Shown here piece after piece: positions 8,392 through 17,910 of a stretch of DNA of 64,000 nt. This DNA is from Nocardia abscessus NBRC 100374 (lineage in GTDB: Bacteria; Actinomycetota; Actinomycetes; Mycobacteriales; Mycobacteriaceae): the NCBI RefSeq assembly GCF_000308455.1, contig NZ_BAFP01000272.1, positions 1 through 64,000 on the forward strand, read 5' to 3'. The position numbers and the translations under genes are program-made. The notes beneath the pieces are model-generated. The model saw only the letters and a program-made list of their open reading frames with translations, was not told the DNA's origin and searched no databases. The stretch's first letter is position 1. Each line of letters begins with the position of its first letter.

Positions 8392-8760
8392 ATGCTCGGA
8401 GCCTCCGCGCAGGAGGCGGCGGATGAACTCGGCAACGGGTCTCTGGTCACGGCAAAGAAGACGGTGCCGTTCACGATATGGGTAGCGGCGCAGCATCTGG
8501 ACGACTATCCGGCCGCGATCACCACATGTATTGCGGCAGATGGAGATATCGACACAACGAGCGCCATCGTCGGCGGGATCGTCGCCGCCTACACCGGCGC
8601 CGGATTTCGCCCCGGTCCGATTGTCGGAGTGCCGCAGACGTGGCTTGCCGCGCGAGAACCGTTGCCCGGCTGGTTCGAACCGGTCCGTCGAACGCGACAG
8701 CGCGAGAATTCTGGACTCGGCCGCGTCCGAAGATGGTTATCCGGCGCGCCTCGAGCTTAA
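8392..8760 (+). pseudogene. ADP-ribosylglycohydrolase (DraG/ARH family) C-terminal fragment
   Basis: The frame gives 122 residues containing AADELGNGSLVTAKKTVPFT, LDDYPAAITTCIAA and GDIDTTSAIVGGIVAAY. This is the C-terminal third of ADP-ribosylglycohydrolases, including the second metal-binding Asp cluster (DxDTT). Members are normally about 300 residues. Here the homology begins just past the stop of the upstream DMT gene (about 8371), and the N-terminal metal-binding half is absent. It ends with the family-typical WLAAREPLPGWF. Since half of the bimetal site is missing, activity is unlikely, so I treat it as a truncated gene. ATG 8392 is the first in-frame start. Confidence 0.7.
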
Positions 8761-8971
8761 CCACCCGGACGATCTCGCTGCTCACCGGCAGTTGCGCAGG
8801 TATGCGGGCCATCCGGCCATGCGGGCCGTCCGGCCGGCCGAGAGAACGTTCGCTGCCACAGTATTGGCACGGCGGGTGAGAGTCGGAGGCGTTGTTTGGT
8901 GGCCCCTGACCAGGGAAAGCAATGGGGGATAACCCGATCGGATATCCTGAGGCAAGTCAGGGAGGCTACTC

Positions 8972-9139
8972 ATGCCCCTCAAATACCGTCAGCGCAGATC
9001 CTTCGGGCCGCTGAAGCTCAATTTCACCCAATCGGGTCTGTCCTCGTGGAGTATCAAAATCGGCCCGTGGTCGTGGAACTCGCGCAGCAAGAAGAACAGT
9101 GTCGACCTGCCGGGTCCGCTGAGCTGGCGCCAGCGCTGA
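8972..9139 (+). CDS. DUF4236 family small protein
   Basis: This is a 55-residue protein with GGAGG 6 nt before its ATG. It begins MPLKYRQRRSFGPLKLNF and continues TQSGLSSWSIKIGPWSWNS to DLPGPLSWRQR. This matches the short DUF4236 family: Arg-rich start, then a GxLKLNFTxxGLSSW segment. DUF4236 proteins are small, basic, beta-rich and of unknown function. The gene stands alone, with about 210 bp of non-coding DNA upstream and a strong hairpin about 140 bp downstream. The fit to the family is good; the role is unknown. Confidence 0.75.
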   Translation: MPLKYRQRRSFGPLKLNFTQSGLSSWSIKIGPWSWNSRSKKNSVDLPGPLSWRQR

Positions 9140-9622
9140 GCGCACCGGCGCTTTCGCGAGCACAGCCACGCGAGTTCGCTTGCTGCGGGTGCGACCGGCC
9201 TCAGCTGGCTCGCCGGTGACGAATCGACCTGTCCGCCTCGATGTTTCGGACGTGCTACCGCGCCCGAGTAGACGATGCCCCTGCTTCGCCAGGAAGCAGG
9301 GGCCGATCGCCGAGCATCTCAGCACCGAGGTCGCCCAGTGTGGGCTCATCCACAATCCAGCGCGCCCACACCGAGCAACCGACCAGGGGAGTGCCGCAAG
9401 GCCGTTCCATGGTCGGCCGCATCGTCTGACGTATCGCCTTCCGCGGCACCGACAATCGCCGTGCCCGGCCGACTTTGCCCGAAGGTCGAACGCGCCACCG
9501 TCTGACTCACCGGATAGGGCGTCTGACCCTTAGCTGCGAACGCCATGACCGGGCGTTCGCAGCCTTCCTCCACCTTGCTGCCGCCCTCGCCTGTTACAAA
9601 AACCGAGGGCGGCCGAATTCGA
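9140..9622. other. 483-bp gene-poor region between convergent genes
   Basis: I see no supported gene between the DUF4236 gene and the 3' end of the carboxylase gene. Open frames here have atypical residue composition. The one clear structure is the 11-bp-stem hairpin at 9277-9303. Confidence 0.5.
9277..9303. terminator. hairpin between convergent genes, terminator-like
   Basis: GCCCCTGCTTC, a 5-nt loop, then GAAGCAGGGGC form a perfect 11-bp stem. No T-tract follows, which is common in actinobacterial terminators. It can serve transcripts entering from either side. Confidence 0.6.
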
Positions 9623-12600
9623 TCACGAAGTCCGGGTGGGTTGGTCGGTCAGGTGTGCTTCGATGGCCTCGATGATGCGGGGGCGGAGTTCGGAAGCGCG
9701 AATGATGGCGTCGACCGAACCGACCTCGACAGCGCGCTGAATATTGTGCACGCGGTCGAATTCCGCGGCTACCTCGCCGAGCTTTTCCGTGCGGACCGAC
9801 GACCGGATCTCGTCGAGTTCCGCGGTCAGGGCCGCGCGGTCGGTGCCGCTCGCGCTTGCGGCGCGTGTCTCCAGTTCCCGCACTCGCGGGTCGACCGCGG
9901 TGCGTTTGTTGACCTCGTGGGAGAACACCACCGCAGCGGCTGGGGCGCCGCCGAGTACCGAGGCGAACGAGCCTTCCAACGCGAGCACGGTCATATTCGG
10001 GTTCAGCGCCTTCGAGAACACCACGAACGCGCCGCCGTGGTATCGGGAGATGACGCAGAACACGATGGGACCGTCGAAGTTCACGATGGCGCGGCCGATC
10101 TCGGCGCCGTACTCCAACTGCAGTTTCCGCATCGACTCCGGCGAACCGTCGAATCCGGACAGGTTCGCCAGCACGACCAGCGGCCGGTTGCCGCTGGCGG
10201 CGTTGATCGCCCGTGCGGCCTTCTTGGACGACAGCGGGAACAGCGTGCCCGCGGTGTAGGTGTCGGGGCCGTCGGTGGACGGGAAGCCGCGACGCGGCAC
10301 ACTCCGTGACTCGATGCCGAGCAGGCATACCGGGATACCGCCGAGCCGTGCGTCCTGCACCACGGCGGTATCGGCGTCGGCCATACCCGCCCACCGTTCC
10401 AGGACCGGGTGGTCCTGATCGGACACCGCCCGCATCACCGTCCGGATGTCGAAGGGCTTCTTCCGATCCGGGTTGGCGGTGGCGGAGAAGATTTCCCCGA
10501 CGGTGGTGAAGTCGCTGTCCGCGGAGACATGCGGGAAATCGGAGACGTCGCGATCGACCGGGTCGCTGGTTTGCGACCGCCGCGGTGCCTGCTCCCCGGG
10601 AGCGATGTAGGTGTGGTCGTAGTGCGACATCAGCACGTCCCGCGCCGCGGCCAGATTCGGCGCCCAGTACTGTGCCTGCCCGTTCGGGCCCATCACCCGG
10701 TCGTAGCCGCCGATGCCGAAGTTGTCCTCGGCCGAGACGCCGCCGGAGAAGTCCAGAGCCTGCTTGCCGGTGAGCACCATCGCCGAGTCCGGGGTCATCA
10801 CCAGGATGCCCTTGGTGTGCATGAGCATTGTCGCCTCGGCGTTCCAGTACGGCTGCGCGCCGACGTTGATGCCCGCCACGACGATATTGATCTCGCCGCC
10901 GTCCTGGGTGAACTCGACGATTCGCTTGAGCGCGGCGGCTACCCAGTCCATGTTCTCGGTGCCCGATTGCATGGAGATCCGAGCACCGGAGGACAGCGCG
11001 TACCACTCCAGCGGTACCCGCATCGTTTCGGCCAGGTCCAGGGCGGCGATCACGCGACGGCACTCGGCTTCGGACAGCGCGCCGAGCGATTTGGTCGGAT
11101 CGCCGAGCAGTACCACCCGGGTGACGCCCTGCGGGTGCTGCTGGGTCGGCGTGGTGACCACACCGGCGACGATCGCCGCTTTGTTGCGTCCCTTGGGCCG
11201 GTCGACCGCTACCAGGGCGTGGTCGGCATCCAGATCGTATTCGGTGAACTCGCCCAGCAGACCGGTCAGTTCGTAGGGGTAGACGGTGTTGCGGCTCGCC
11301 GCCCCGAGCACTTTCTGCCGGTACTCGTCGAGAGGTTCGACCGGGTTGTCGGTGCGCTCACCGATCGTGACCTGAGTGCCGGTGGCGTCGAAGGAGATAC
11401 GCACGGCGACCTTGACCAGCTCGCCGGTCTCCGGGGTGCGATGCCGGGCGATGAGCAGGATCTCCTCCAGCCCTGCGCCCAGAGTGGTCGGCTGGATGCG
11501 CTCGACGAGGTTGTCCAGCTCCGCGCGGGTGATGTCGAGCGGCGGCCAGATGTACATCACGATGCGGTTGGTGTGGAAACGGGCGGCCGACGACCGCAGC
11601 GACCGCGCCCGGCGGATCGAGTCCAGGCACGCGGCGATGGTGTTCTCCGCCGTCGGCAGCGCGAGCAACCGGCCCTCGTGGTCGCGCAGCGCGGCCAGGT
11701 CACGTACCTGCGTGAACGCGATGAGGCGCTCGTCGGCGGGGTTCTCCTTCGCCACGCAGCGGAAGAGGTAGACCTCCTCGTCGGAGGACGGCTGGCGGGT
11801 GAGGTCGAACTTGTGCAGCCGCGTCATCTGCATCCGCTGCGCGATGTACGGGTGCAGGCCGCGGATCAACCGCTCCTCGGCCATGCCGGTCACCGACGGG
11901 CGGAACGTGAAGTGATGGTGCATCACCGCGCCGTTGCTGCCGGCCACGGTGGCGGTGACCCGGTGCACCTGGTTCGGCAGGGGCCGCGCGGCGAGCGCCT
12001 CGTGCAGCACAGCGGCCATCGCGTCGAAGCCCTCGGGCTGGTTCTCCCAGCTCAGGTAGATGTCGGCCTCGATGGACGCGGTGCCGCCTGCCAGCTCGGC
12101 GAGACCGACCAGCACTGTGTCGAGGGCGTCGAACCGCACCGCGGCCGAAACCAGGCTGGTGCCCTTGCGTTCGGCGATCACGAAGGTGCAGCCGCCCGCC
12201 TGCTCGGTACGGACGCTGGTGAGCCCTTTGTTGCCGTAGTAGCGGCGGGTGAGTACCTCCAGCATGACGGTGTTGTCCACGCCGCCGTGTACCAGGCGCT
12301 GGCCGAGCAGCCGCACCAGCGGCTCGGTGCTGCGCACCATCTCGGCGATGCGGTCGTCGCGGTCGGGAGTGTCCGGGTGCGCGTCCAGATGACGCAGGTG
12401 CTTGCGGACGGTGTTGTACACCTCGGCGCGATTGCGCCGCAGCAGCGGCTGGCCGTACCAGGCGTACACCAGGCCGCGGGCGAGGTCGGCGATCACCGGG
12501 AAGCGCACCTGTGTCGCGCCGACCAGCCGCTCCAGCGCCAAACCGACGGGCTCGCCCAACGCCCGCTCCGGCACCGGCTCGCGCAGCCACTCGCGCAGCA

Positions 12601-15103
12601 GCGTGGTGATGACCTCCACGGTGTCGGACGGCCGTTGCTGGGCGAGGAAGATCCGGAAGACCGCGGCCTCGAGGTCGGGAGTGCGTTCCAGATCGGTGAC
12701 GCCGTAGTGGCCGAGCGCCTTGGCGAGCTTGGCGCGGTAGGACTCCGGCAGCCCGGCCCGCTCCACGTCGAGACTTCGCATGTAGGTGTGGAAGTACTCG
12801 CGGGCGCTGTGCACGTGGCTCTGGCCGCCGCCATCCTCGTCCCACGAGCGGTTGTGGCTCAGTTCGGCGAGGTCGGCGAACACCTGAACGAGTTCGACCT
12901 CCTCGGCCAGCGGCCTGCGGTTGTCCGCCACGGCCGCCCGGCGCAGGGTGAGGTAGTCGCCGAGGACGCGGCGATCGTCATGCGGGTCGACATCGAAGCC
13001 GAGCAGCAGGCTGCGCAGGTCTTGCAGAGTGCGCGCCACCCGCTCGTGCGGCTGAGCGGGCGCCGGCTCCACCGGCAGATCCAGTTCGACCGCCTCCACG
13101 GCCGCGCCTTCGGCCTCCTCGCCGTCCTCGGCGAGGGGCTCCAGCCGCAGCAGCGGCGCGCCCGTCTCCACCTGGCTGCCGACGGAAACCGCGCACTCCT
13201 TCAAGCGGGCTCGGAACGGCGCGCGCAGCACCGTCTCCATCTTCATGCTCTCCAGGACCAGCACGGGCGCGCCCGCCTCGACCTCGGCGCCGACTTGGAG
13301 CGGAGTGGCGACGACCAGCGCGGGCGCAGGGGAGCGGACGACGCCACCCTCGTCCCGGCTGATCCGGTGCGTCACCCCGTCGACGTCGACGAGGTGGATC
13401 GGTCCGTGCGTGCCCGTGGTGAGGCGGTACCGGGTGCCGTTGACCACGATCTGCCCGGTGTGGTGGTCGAAGCGCTCCAGATCAACGTCGGCGATGCGGA
13501 GATCCCCGCCCGCCTCCACACCGACCCGGAAGCGATGAGCACCGACGCGCGCGACGCGCACCCGGTAGCCGACACCGCGCAGCTTCAGGTCGTGCGGCCG
13601 CCCGCTCTGGTGCTGCACCTGCGGGCGTCCGCCGGCGGCGGTGGACAGCAGCCGGTCCCGCTCGACCCGCTCTTCCTCCTCGTAGGCGTCGATGGCGGCC
13701 GCGGCCACCGCGACGGTGGAGTGGCGGTGCGACACGAGACGGCCCTCGCCGCGCACCCGGTCGATCCAGCCGGTGTCGGCGACCGCGTCGATCACCTCGG
13801 GCTGAGCGAGCAGGTCGAGTACGAAACTCTTGTTGGTGGCGCCGCCCTCGATGACCACTCGGGTCTGCGAGACCGCCCGGCGCAGCCGGCCCAGCGCCTC
13901 GTCGCGGTTGCGGCCGTAAGCGATGATCTTGGCGATCATGGAGTCGAAGTCGGCGGGGATCGTGTCCCCCTCGCTGACGCCGGTGTCCACGCGGATGCCG
14001 GGGCCCGCGGGCAGGTCCAGGCGGGCGATACGGCCCGGGGCGGGCGCGAAGTCGCGATCCGGATCCTCGGCGTTGAGCCGCGCTTCGATGGCGTGGCCGC
14101 GCTCGGCCGGTGGCTCACCCTCGAGCCTGCCGCCGGAGGCTACGTGCAGCTGCGCCCGGACCAGGTCGAAGCCGGTGGTGGATTCGGTGATCGGGTGTTC
14201 GACCTGCAGCCGGGTGTTGACCTCGAGGAAGGCGAACAGCTGGTCACCGGGGTGGTACAGGAACTCGACGGTCGCCGCGCCGCGGTATCCGACCGCGATC
14301 GCCAGCCGCTCCGCCGACGCCTTGAGTTCGGCGGTCTGCTCGGGGCTCAGCACCGGCGACGCCGACTCCTCGATGATCTTCTGGTTGCGTCGCTGCACCG
14401 AGCAGTCGCGCACGCCGAGGGCCCACGCGGTGCCCTGGCCGTCCGCGATCACCTGCACCTCGACGTGCCGGGCCCCGGTGACCAGCCGCTCCAGGAAGAC
14501 GACGCCGCTGCCGAAGGCGCGCGCGGCTTCCTGGCGGGTGCGTTCGTAGGCGTCGACGAGTTCGGCTTCGTTGGTGATCACCCGGATACCGCGACCACCG
14601 CCACCCGCGGTCGCCTTGAGCATCAGCGGGTAGCCGATCTCGGCCGCGGCGGTCAGGGCGGCCTCCACGGATTCGACCGCGCCCCGGCTCCACGGCGCGA
14701 CCGGCACCCCGACCTCCTCGGCGATCAGCTTGGCGCCGATCTTGTCGCCGAGCTTGCGCATCGCCTCCGGGGCGGGGCCGATGAAGGTGATCCCGATCTG
14801 CTCGCACAACTCCGCGAACGCAGGGTCTTCCGCGACGAAACCCCAGCCGACCCAGGCGGCATCCGATCCGGTCGCCACCAGCGCCCGTTCGAGTGCCTTC
14901 AGGTCCAGGTAGGGGCGTGCGGACGCGGGACCGAGATCGTAGGCGATGTCGGCTTCCCGCACGAACGTCGCGGTCCGGTCCACATCGGTGTAGAGAGCGA
15001 CGGTTTCGATCGGTCGCGCGGTCTCTGCCGCCAGATCCCGGACAGCGTGGATAAGGCGCATTGCCGCCTCTCCCCGGTTCACAATGGCGATCCGATTGAA
15101 CAC
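9623..15103 (-). CDS. single-chain multidomain acyl-CoA (acetyl/propionyl-CoA) carboxylase
   Basis: This 1826-residue enzyme carries out both biotin carboxylation and carboxyl transfer to an acyl-CoA. In order it has a biotin carboxylase with ATP-grasp (~1-460; KATAGGGGRGI near 168, EVNTRLQVEHP), a linker/BT-like region, a biotin carrier domain with the biotinylated lysine in ESMKMET (~619), a central region (~680-1130), and a C-terminal carboxyltransferase (~1150-1780; GIGGYDRVMGPNGQAQY). Most bacterial carboxylases split these over subunits. The BC-BCCP-central-CT order here resembles eukaryotic acetyl-CoA carboxylase. GTG 15103 has an AAGGAG ribosome site 8 nt upstream and starts directly at FNRIAIVNRGEAA. 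The preferred acyl-CoA cannot be read from sequence. A 21-bp tandem repeat lies 105-146 bp upstream. Confidence 0.92.
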   Translation of the reverse strand: MFNRIAIVNRGEAAMRLIHAVRDLAAETARPIETVALYTDVDRTATFVREADIAYDLGPASARPYLDLKALERALVATGSDAAWVGWGFVAEDPAFAELCEQIGITFIGPAPEAMRKLGDKIGAKLIAEEVGVPVAPWSRGAVESVEAALTAAAEIGYPLMLKATAGGGGRGIRVITNEAELVDAYERTRQEAARAFGSGVVFLERLVTGARHVEVQVIADGQGTAWALGVRDCSVQRRNQKIIEESASPVLSPEQTAELKASAERLAIAVGYRGAATVEFLYHPGDQLFAFLEVNTRLQVEHPITESTTGFDLVRAQLHVASGGRLEGEPPAERGHAIEARLNAEDPDRDFAPAPGRIARLDLPAGPGIRVDTGVSEGDTIPADFDSMIAKIIAYGRNRDEALGRLRRAVSQTRVVIEGGATNKSFVLDLLAQPEVIDAVADTGWIDRVRGEGRLVSHRHSTVAVAAAAIDAYEEEERVERDRLLSTAAGGRPQVQHQSGRPHDLKLRGVGYRVRVARVGAHRFRVGVEAGGDLRIADVDLERFDHHTGQIVVNGTRYRLTTGTHGPIHLVDVDGVTHRISRDEGGVVRSPAPALVVATPLQVGAEVEAGAPVLVLESMKMETVLRAPFRARLKECAVSVGSQVETGAPLLRLEPLAEDGEEAEGAAVEAVELDLPVEPAPAQPHERVARTLQDLRSLLLGFDVDPHDDRRVLGDYLTLRRAAVADNRRPLAEEVELVQVFADLAELSHNRSWDEDGGGQSHVHSAREYFHTYMRSLDVERAGLPESYRAKLAKALGHYGVTDLERTPDLEAAVFRIFLAQQRPSDTVEVITTLLREWLREPVPERALGEPVGLALERLVGATQVRFPVIADLARGLVYAWYGQPLLRRNRAEVYNTVRKHLRHLDAHPDTPDRDDRIAEMVRSTEPLVRLLGQRLVHGGVDNTVMLEVLTRRYYGNKGLTSVRTEQAGGCTFVIAERKGTSLVSAAVRFDALDTVLVGLAELAGGTASIEADIYLSWENQPEGFDAMAAVLHEALAARPLPNQVHRVTATVAGSNGAVMHHHFTFRPSVTGMAEERLIRGLHPYIAQRMQMTRLHKFDLTRQPSSDEEVYLFRCVAKENPADERLIAFTQVRDLAALRDHEGRLLALPTAENTIAACLDSIRRARSLRSSAARFHTNRIVMYIWPPLDITRAELDNLVERIQPTTLGAGLEEILLIARHRTPETGELVKVAVRISFDATGTQVTIGERTDNPVEPLDEYRQKVLGAASRNTVYPYELTGLLGEFTEYDLDADHALVAVDRPKGRNKAAIVAGVVTTPTQQHPQGVTRVVLLGDPTKSLGALSEAECRRVIAALDLAETMRVPLEWYALSSGARISMQSGTENMDWVAAALKRIVEFTQDGGEINIVVAGINVGAQPYWNAEATMLMHTKGILVMTPDSAMVLTGKQALDFSGGVSAEDNFGIGGYDRVMGPNGQAQYWAPNLAAARDVLMSHYDHTYIAPGEQAPRRSQTSDPVDRDVSDFPHVSADSDFTTVGEIFSATANPDRKKPFDIRTVMRAVSDQDHPVLERWAGMADADTAVVQDARLGGIPVCLLGIESRSVPRRGFPSTDGPDTYTAGTLFPLSSKKAARAINAASGNRPLVVLANLSGFDGSPESMRKLQLEYGAEIGRAIVNFDGPIVFCVISRYHGGAFVVFSKALNPNMTVLALEGSFASVLGGAPAAAVVFSHEVNKRTAVDPRVRELETRAASASGTDRAALTAELDEIRSSVRTEKLGEVAAEFDRVHNIQRAVEVGSVDAIIRASELRPRIIEAIEAHLTDQPTRTS

Positions 15104-15762
15104 TCGCCTGGCTCCTTTCTCTCCGATGCGTGGCCCGGTCGACAGGCTTGCCGATCGCGGCTCTGCGTAGTGTGCACCTCGAGTGTTGATATATACACAG
15201 CGTCCGGGTATTACTCGCCCGTATACGTGTATTACTCGCCCGTATATGTGGTCGAGCCGTCCGCTACTTGCAGCCGCGTCCGCCCGGGCTTGCGGTCTGG
15301 CGGGCCCGATGTAGCGACTCCCGAGTACGGGCCGGCCCACGAGCGGGACGAACACAAACCACATTAGGCCCGAAGTGCCTGAAGTGGGTGGATCAGGCCA
15401 GGCGCGGATCGGGTGTTCGCCGGGAAGGCCGAGCAGCAGCCGCATCCGCGGCAGGTGCCGGCGCGGTTAGCGGGCGAGGCCGGTCATGGTCAGCGTGCCG
15501 TTTTACTTCGGCGAACTCGAATGTCCTTGTGGAGCAGGCTGGGAACTTCGATCGACAGTGTTTGTCCAGACCAGTTGATCGGTCGGAAAATGCCGAACGC
15601 TCCCTTGTCGGGTGAACGTACCCGTGTCGGGGCTGGTCCTGGCCCCTCGGTGAATGGTCCGCCTGGTCTGGCTACGGGGCCGATGAGCGGTGCGCGCGGT
15701 TGTCTCCGCGTCGATGATCGGAGGTAGGTGTCTGTCGCAGCGTTGCGCGGGACACTGGGCCC
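15104..15762. other. 659-bp region upstream of the carboxylase gene
   Basis: No convincing gene is visible. The first ~150 bp is the promoter region of the carboxylase gene, with AT-rich TATATACAC around 15190-15197 and the 21-bp tandem repeat. The rest up to the short frame at 15763 looks non-coding. Confidence 0.45.
15208..15249. repeat. two tandem 21-bp repeats upstream of the carboxylase gene
   Basis: The unit GTATTACTCGCCCGTATACG plus a final T occurs at 15208-15228 and again at 15229-15249 with one mismatch. A 21-bp period equals two helical turns, so the copies face the same side of the DNA. With GTATAC/GTATAT ends, this looks like a cooperative binding site for a regulator of the carboxylase gene. 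The regulator is unknown. Confidence 0.55.
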
Positions 15763-15909
15763 ATGACCACGCCGTTCGAAGATCCCAACGAAATTCCGCT
15801 GTTCGTACCGCCCGACGCCGACGATCCGGTCGAAGCTCTCGCCGAAGCCATTGTCCTCGGCGACGAACACTGGATCCGCATGCTCGGTGTCGAGGAGTCG
15901 ACCGACTGA
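15763..15909 (+). CDS. short hypothetical protein (48 aa)
   Basis: ATG 15763 opens a 48-codon frame starting MTTPFEDPNEIPLFVPPDAD and ending LGVEESTD. It has strong G/C bias at the third codon position, as in real genes of this genome. The product is acidic, with a helical segment (DPVEALAEAIVLGDEHWIRML). No ribosome site is obvious and I recognise no family. It may be real but is unconfirmed. Confidence 0.4.
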   Translation: MTTPFEDPNEIPLFVPPDADDPVEALAEAIVLGDEHWIRMLGVEESTD

Positions 15910-16252
15910 ATGCCCGGCTGCGCTTCGGGCCACGCGCCGGATGGACGGCTGCGTCATCTCGGATCGGCCGGAGCGTGCGAAACTGGCTCCGATGGTGAGC
16001 GATTCGAGGTTCCTGCGCGTCGACGGTGATGGTTCGGTCATTATCCGCGCCACCGCGACACTGCTGTGGTGATCATCGACTGGGTGATCGCTTCTTCTGG
16101 CGCACCCAACCGCCCCCGCGTGCCGACCACCGCGCACGCCGAGGGACTGCTGCGCCCGTCATGATTTCGAGTCTGGACGCATTCGCCACGGCGCGATCGC
16201 GACTGCACCGTGTCCATCCTGACCGACGAACAGAAACATAGGTGACTAGCCA
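15910..16252. other. 343-bp region upstream of the saccharopine dehydrogenase-like gene
   Basis: No gene or clear regulatory element was recognised here. Confidence 0.4.
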
Positions 16253-17332
16253 ATGCCGAAGATCGTGTTGTTCGGCGCCACCGGGTACACCGGCCGCTTG
16301 ACCGCCGAGGCCCTGATCGCCCGTGGCGCCGCCCCCGTGCTGGCCGCCCGCAACGCCACCGCGCTCGAGAAGCTGGCCGCCGACCTCGGCGGCGCGCAGA
16401 CCGCGGTCGCCGACGTGACCGACCCCGGCTCGGTGCGGGCGCTGCTCGGCCGAGGCGACGTGCTGGTGACGACGGTCGGGCCGTTTCTGCGCTACGGCGG
16501 ACCCGCGCTGGCAGCGGCCCTCGCGGCGGGCGCGCACTACTTCGACTCCACTGGGGAAGGCCCGTTCATCCGCAGCGTGTTCGACCGCGACGACGAGGCG
16601 CGCAAGGCAGGCGTGAGCCTGCTGACCGCGTTCGGGTTCGATTACGTGCCCGGCAACCTGGCCGCCGGTCTCGCCTTACGCGAAGCGGCGGACGCGGTCC
16701 GCGCGGACGTCGGCTACTTCATCGCCGGCCCCGGCACCAGCGGCGGCACCCGCGCGTCCATGGCCGGGATGCTGTTCGAACGCGGCTTCGCCCTCCGCGG
16801 CGGTCGGATCGTGCCCGAGCGGACCGGTTCACGGATCCGCAGCTTCGACGTCGCCGGTCGCCCGCGTACGGGAGTTTCGATCCCCGGTTCGGAACACCTC
16901 GCGCTGAGCCGCGCCTACCCGCGACTGCGTGAGGCCGACGTCTTCCTCGGCCTACCGTCGCTAGCCGCTCGTGGCCTGCAGGCCGGCTCATTGCTCGCCG
17001 GCGCCGTCGCACGCGTGGAGCCGGTGAAACGGCTGGCCGAGGGTGCGCTGGAACGCGTCGTGCAGGGCTCGACCGGCGGCCCGGGACCGGAAGCGCGGGC
17101 TCGCACTCGCTCTTGGGCGGTCGCCGAGACATTCGACGACACCGGCCGCGTCCTGGCGTCGGTGACACTGGCCGGAAGCGACCCCTACGACTTCACCAGC
17201 GCGATCCTCGCCTGGGGTGCGCAGACCGCGCTGGACGGCGGTCTGCTCGGTACCGGTGCGCTCGGCCCGGTCGACGCGTTCGGCTTGGACGCGCTCACCG
17301 CCGGTGTGGCTGATGCGGGGTTCAGCCGGTAG
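16253..17332 (+). CDS. saccharopine dehydrogenase family NAD(P)-binding oxidoreductase
   Basis: This is a 359-residue enzyme with an N-terminal Rossmann motif (IVLFGATGYTGRL, residues ~4-16) and a typical VVTTVGPFLRYGGPALAAAL block around 70-90. The closest described relatives are trans-acting enoyl reductases and saccharopine dehydrogenase-like proteins of mycobacteria. Many are lipid or polyketide reductases rather than lysine enzymes. The middle (GPGTSGGTRASMAGM) and C-terminus (YDFTSAILAWGAQ) also match this family. It stands alone before the rhamnose operon and shares no obvious pathway with it. The substrate is unknown. Confidence 0.8.
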   Translation: MPKIVLFGATGYTGRLTAEALIARGAAPVLAARNATALEKLAADLGGAQTAVADVTDPGSVRALLGRGDVLVTTVGPFLRYGGPALAAALAAGAHYFDSTGEGPFIRSVFDRDDEARKAGVSLLTAFGFDYVPGNLAAGLALREAADAVRADVGYFIAGPGTSGGTRASMAGMLFERGFALRGGRIVPERTGSRIRSFDVAGRPRTGVSIPGSEHLALSRAYPRLREADVFLGLPSLAARGLQAGSLLAGAVARVEPVKRLAEGALERVVQGSTGGPGPEARARTRSWAVAETFDDTGRVLASVTLAGSDPYDFTSAILAWGAQTALDGGLLGTGALGPVDAFGLDALTAGVADAGFSR

Positions 17333-17470
17333 CGGTTCGCCGCGGCGACCGATCTGCTCGATCATCCGGGCGGGCCCCTGGGCGGGATCAGTTCGGCTCC
17401 CGAGGCGAAGGCTGCGCGCAAAGCCTGTTGACCGGATCACCTTCCAGTTGTACGGTGACTGCACTCACAA

Positions 17471-17486
17471 ATTGAAACGTTTCAAT
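17471..17486. promoter_or_regulatory. LacI/GalR-type operator of the rhamnose operon
   Basis: ATTGAAACGTTTCAAT is a perfect 16-bp palindrome centred on CG, the classical shape of LacI/GalR operators. It lies 18 bp before the mutarotase start, the first gene of the rhamnose operon, whose last gene encodes a LacI-family regulator. Repression relieved by a rhamnose-pathway intermediate is the natural inference. Confidence 0.85.
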
Positions 17487-17504
17487 GACGAGGCGGAACC
17501 CCTG

Positions 17505-17858
17505 ATGCTCGACATGACCCAACGAGTCTGCTTCCTACTGGCCCTGCGTCCGGAGCGGATCGACGACTACCTTGCCGCGCACGCCACCGTGTGGCCGGAG
17601 ATGCTGGACGCGCTGCGGGTGGCGGGCTGGGCGAATTACTCGCTCTTCCTGCGTCCCGAGGATGGCTTGGTGGTCGGCTACCTGGAGACCCCGGACTTCG
17701 CGCGGGCACAGGCGGCAATGGCGGCCACCGAGGTCAACGCGCGCTGGCAGGCGAGCATGGCCCAGTATTTCCAGGCGCCCGCGTTCTCCCGGGTTCAGCC
17801 GGGCGCGCGGCCGGACGAGTCCTTGCACCGCCTCACCGAGTACTTCCACCTCGACTGA
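17505..17858 (+). CDS. rhaM: L-rhamnose mutarotase
   Basis: This 117-residue enzyme interconverts alpha- and beta-L-rhamnopyranose, so that imported sugar is in the form used by the isomerase. The sequence QRVCFLLALRPERIDDYLAA, the HATVWPEML block, GWANYSLFLRPEDGLVVGYL and the terminal LTEYFHLD are characteristic of the family, and length is normal (~105-115). ATG 17505 and ATG 17514 are both possible starts; a weak GAGGCGGA lies before the first. It is the first gene of the operon and sits directly behind the LacI-type operator. Confidence 0.9.
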   Translation: MLDMTQRVCFLLALRPERIDDYLAAHATVWPEMLDALRVAGWANYSLFLRPEDGLVVGYLETPDFARAQAAMAATEVNARWQASMAQYFQAPAFSRVQPGARPDESLHRLTEYFHLD

Positions 17859-17910
17859 TCCACGGTCCCCGACTCCGCTCCGACACCCCTGCTAGACCCC
17901 GAGGAAGACC

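Noticed and set aside
10409..15367. 1652-codon open frame on the plus strand opposite the carboxylase gene
   Set aside because: It is a GC-rich shadow of the real minus-strand gene. It has no recognisable domain, while the other strand has complete BC, BCCP and CT motifs.
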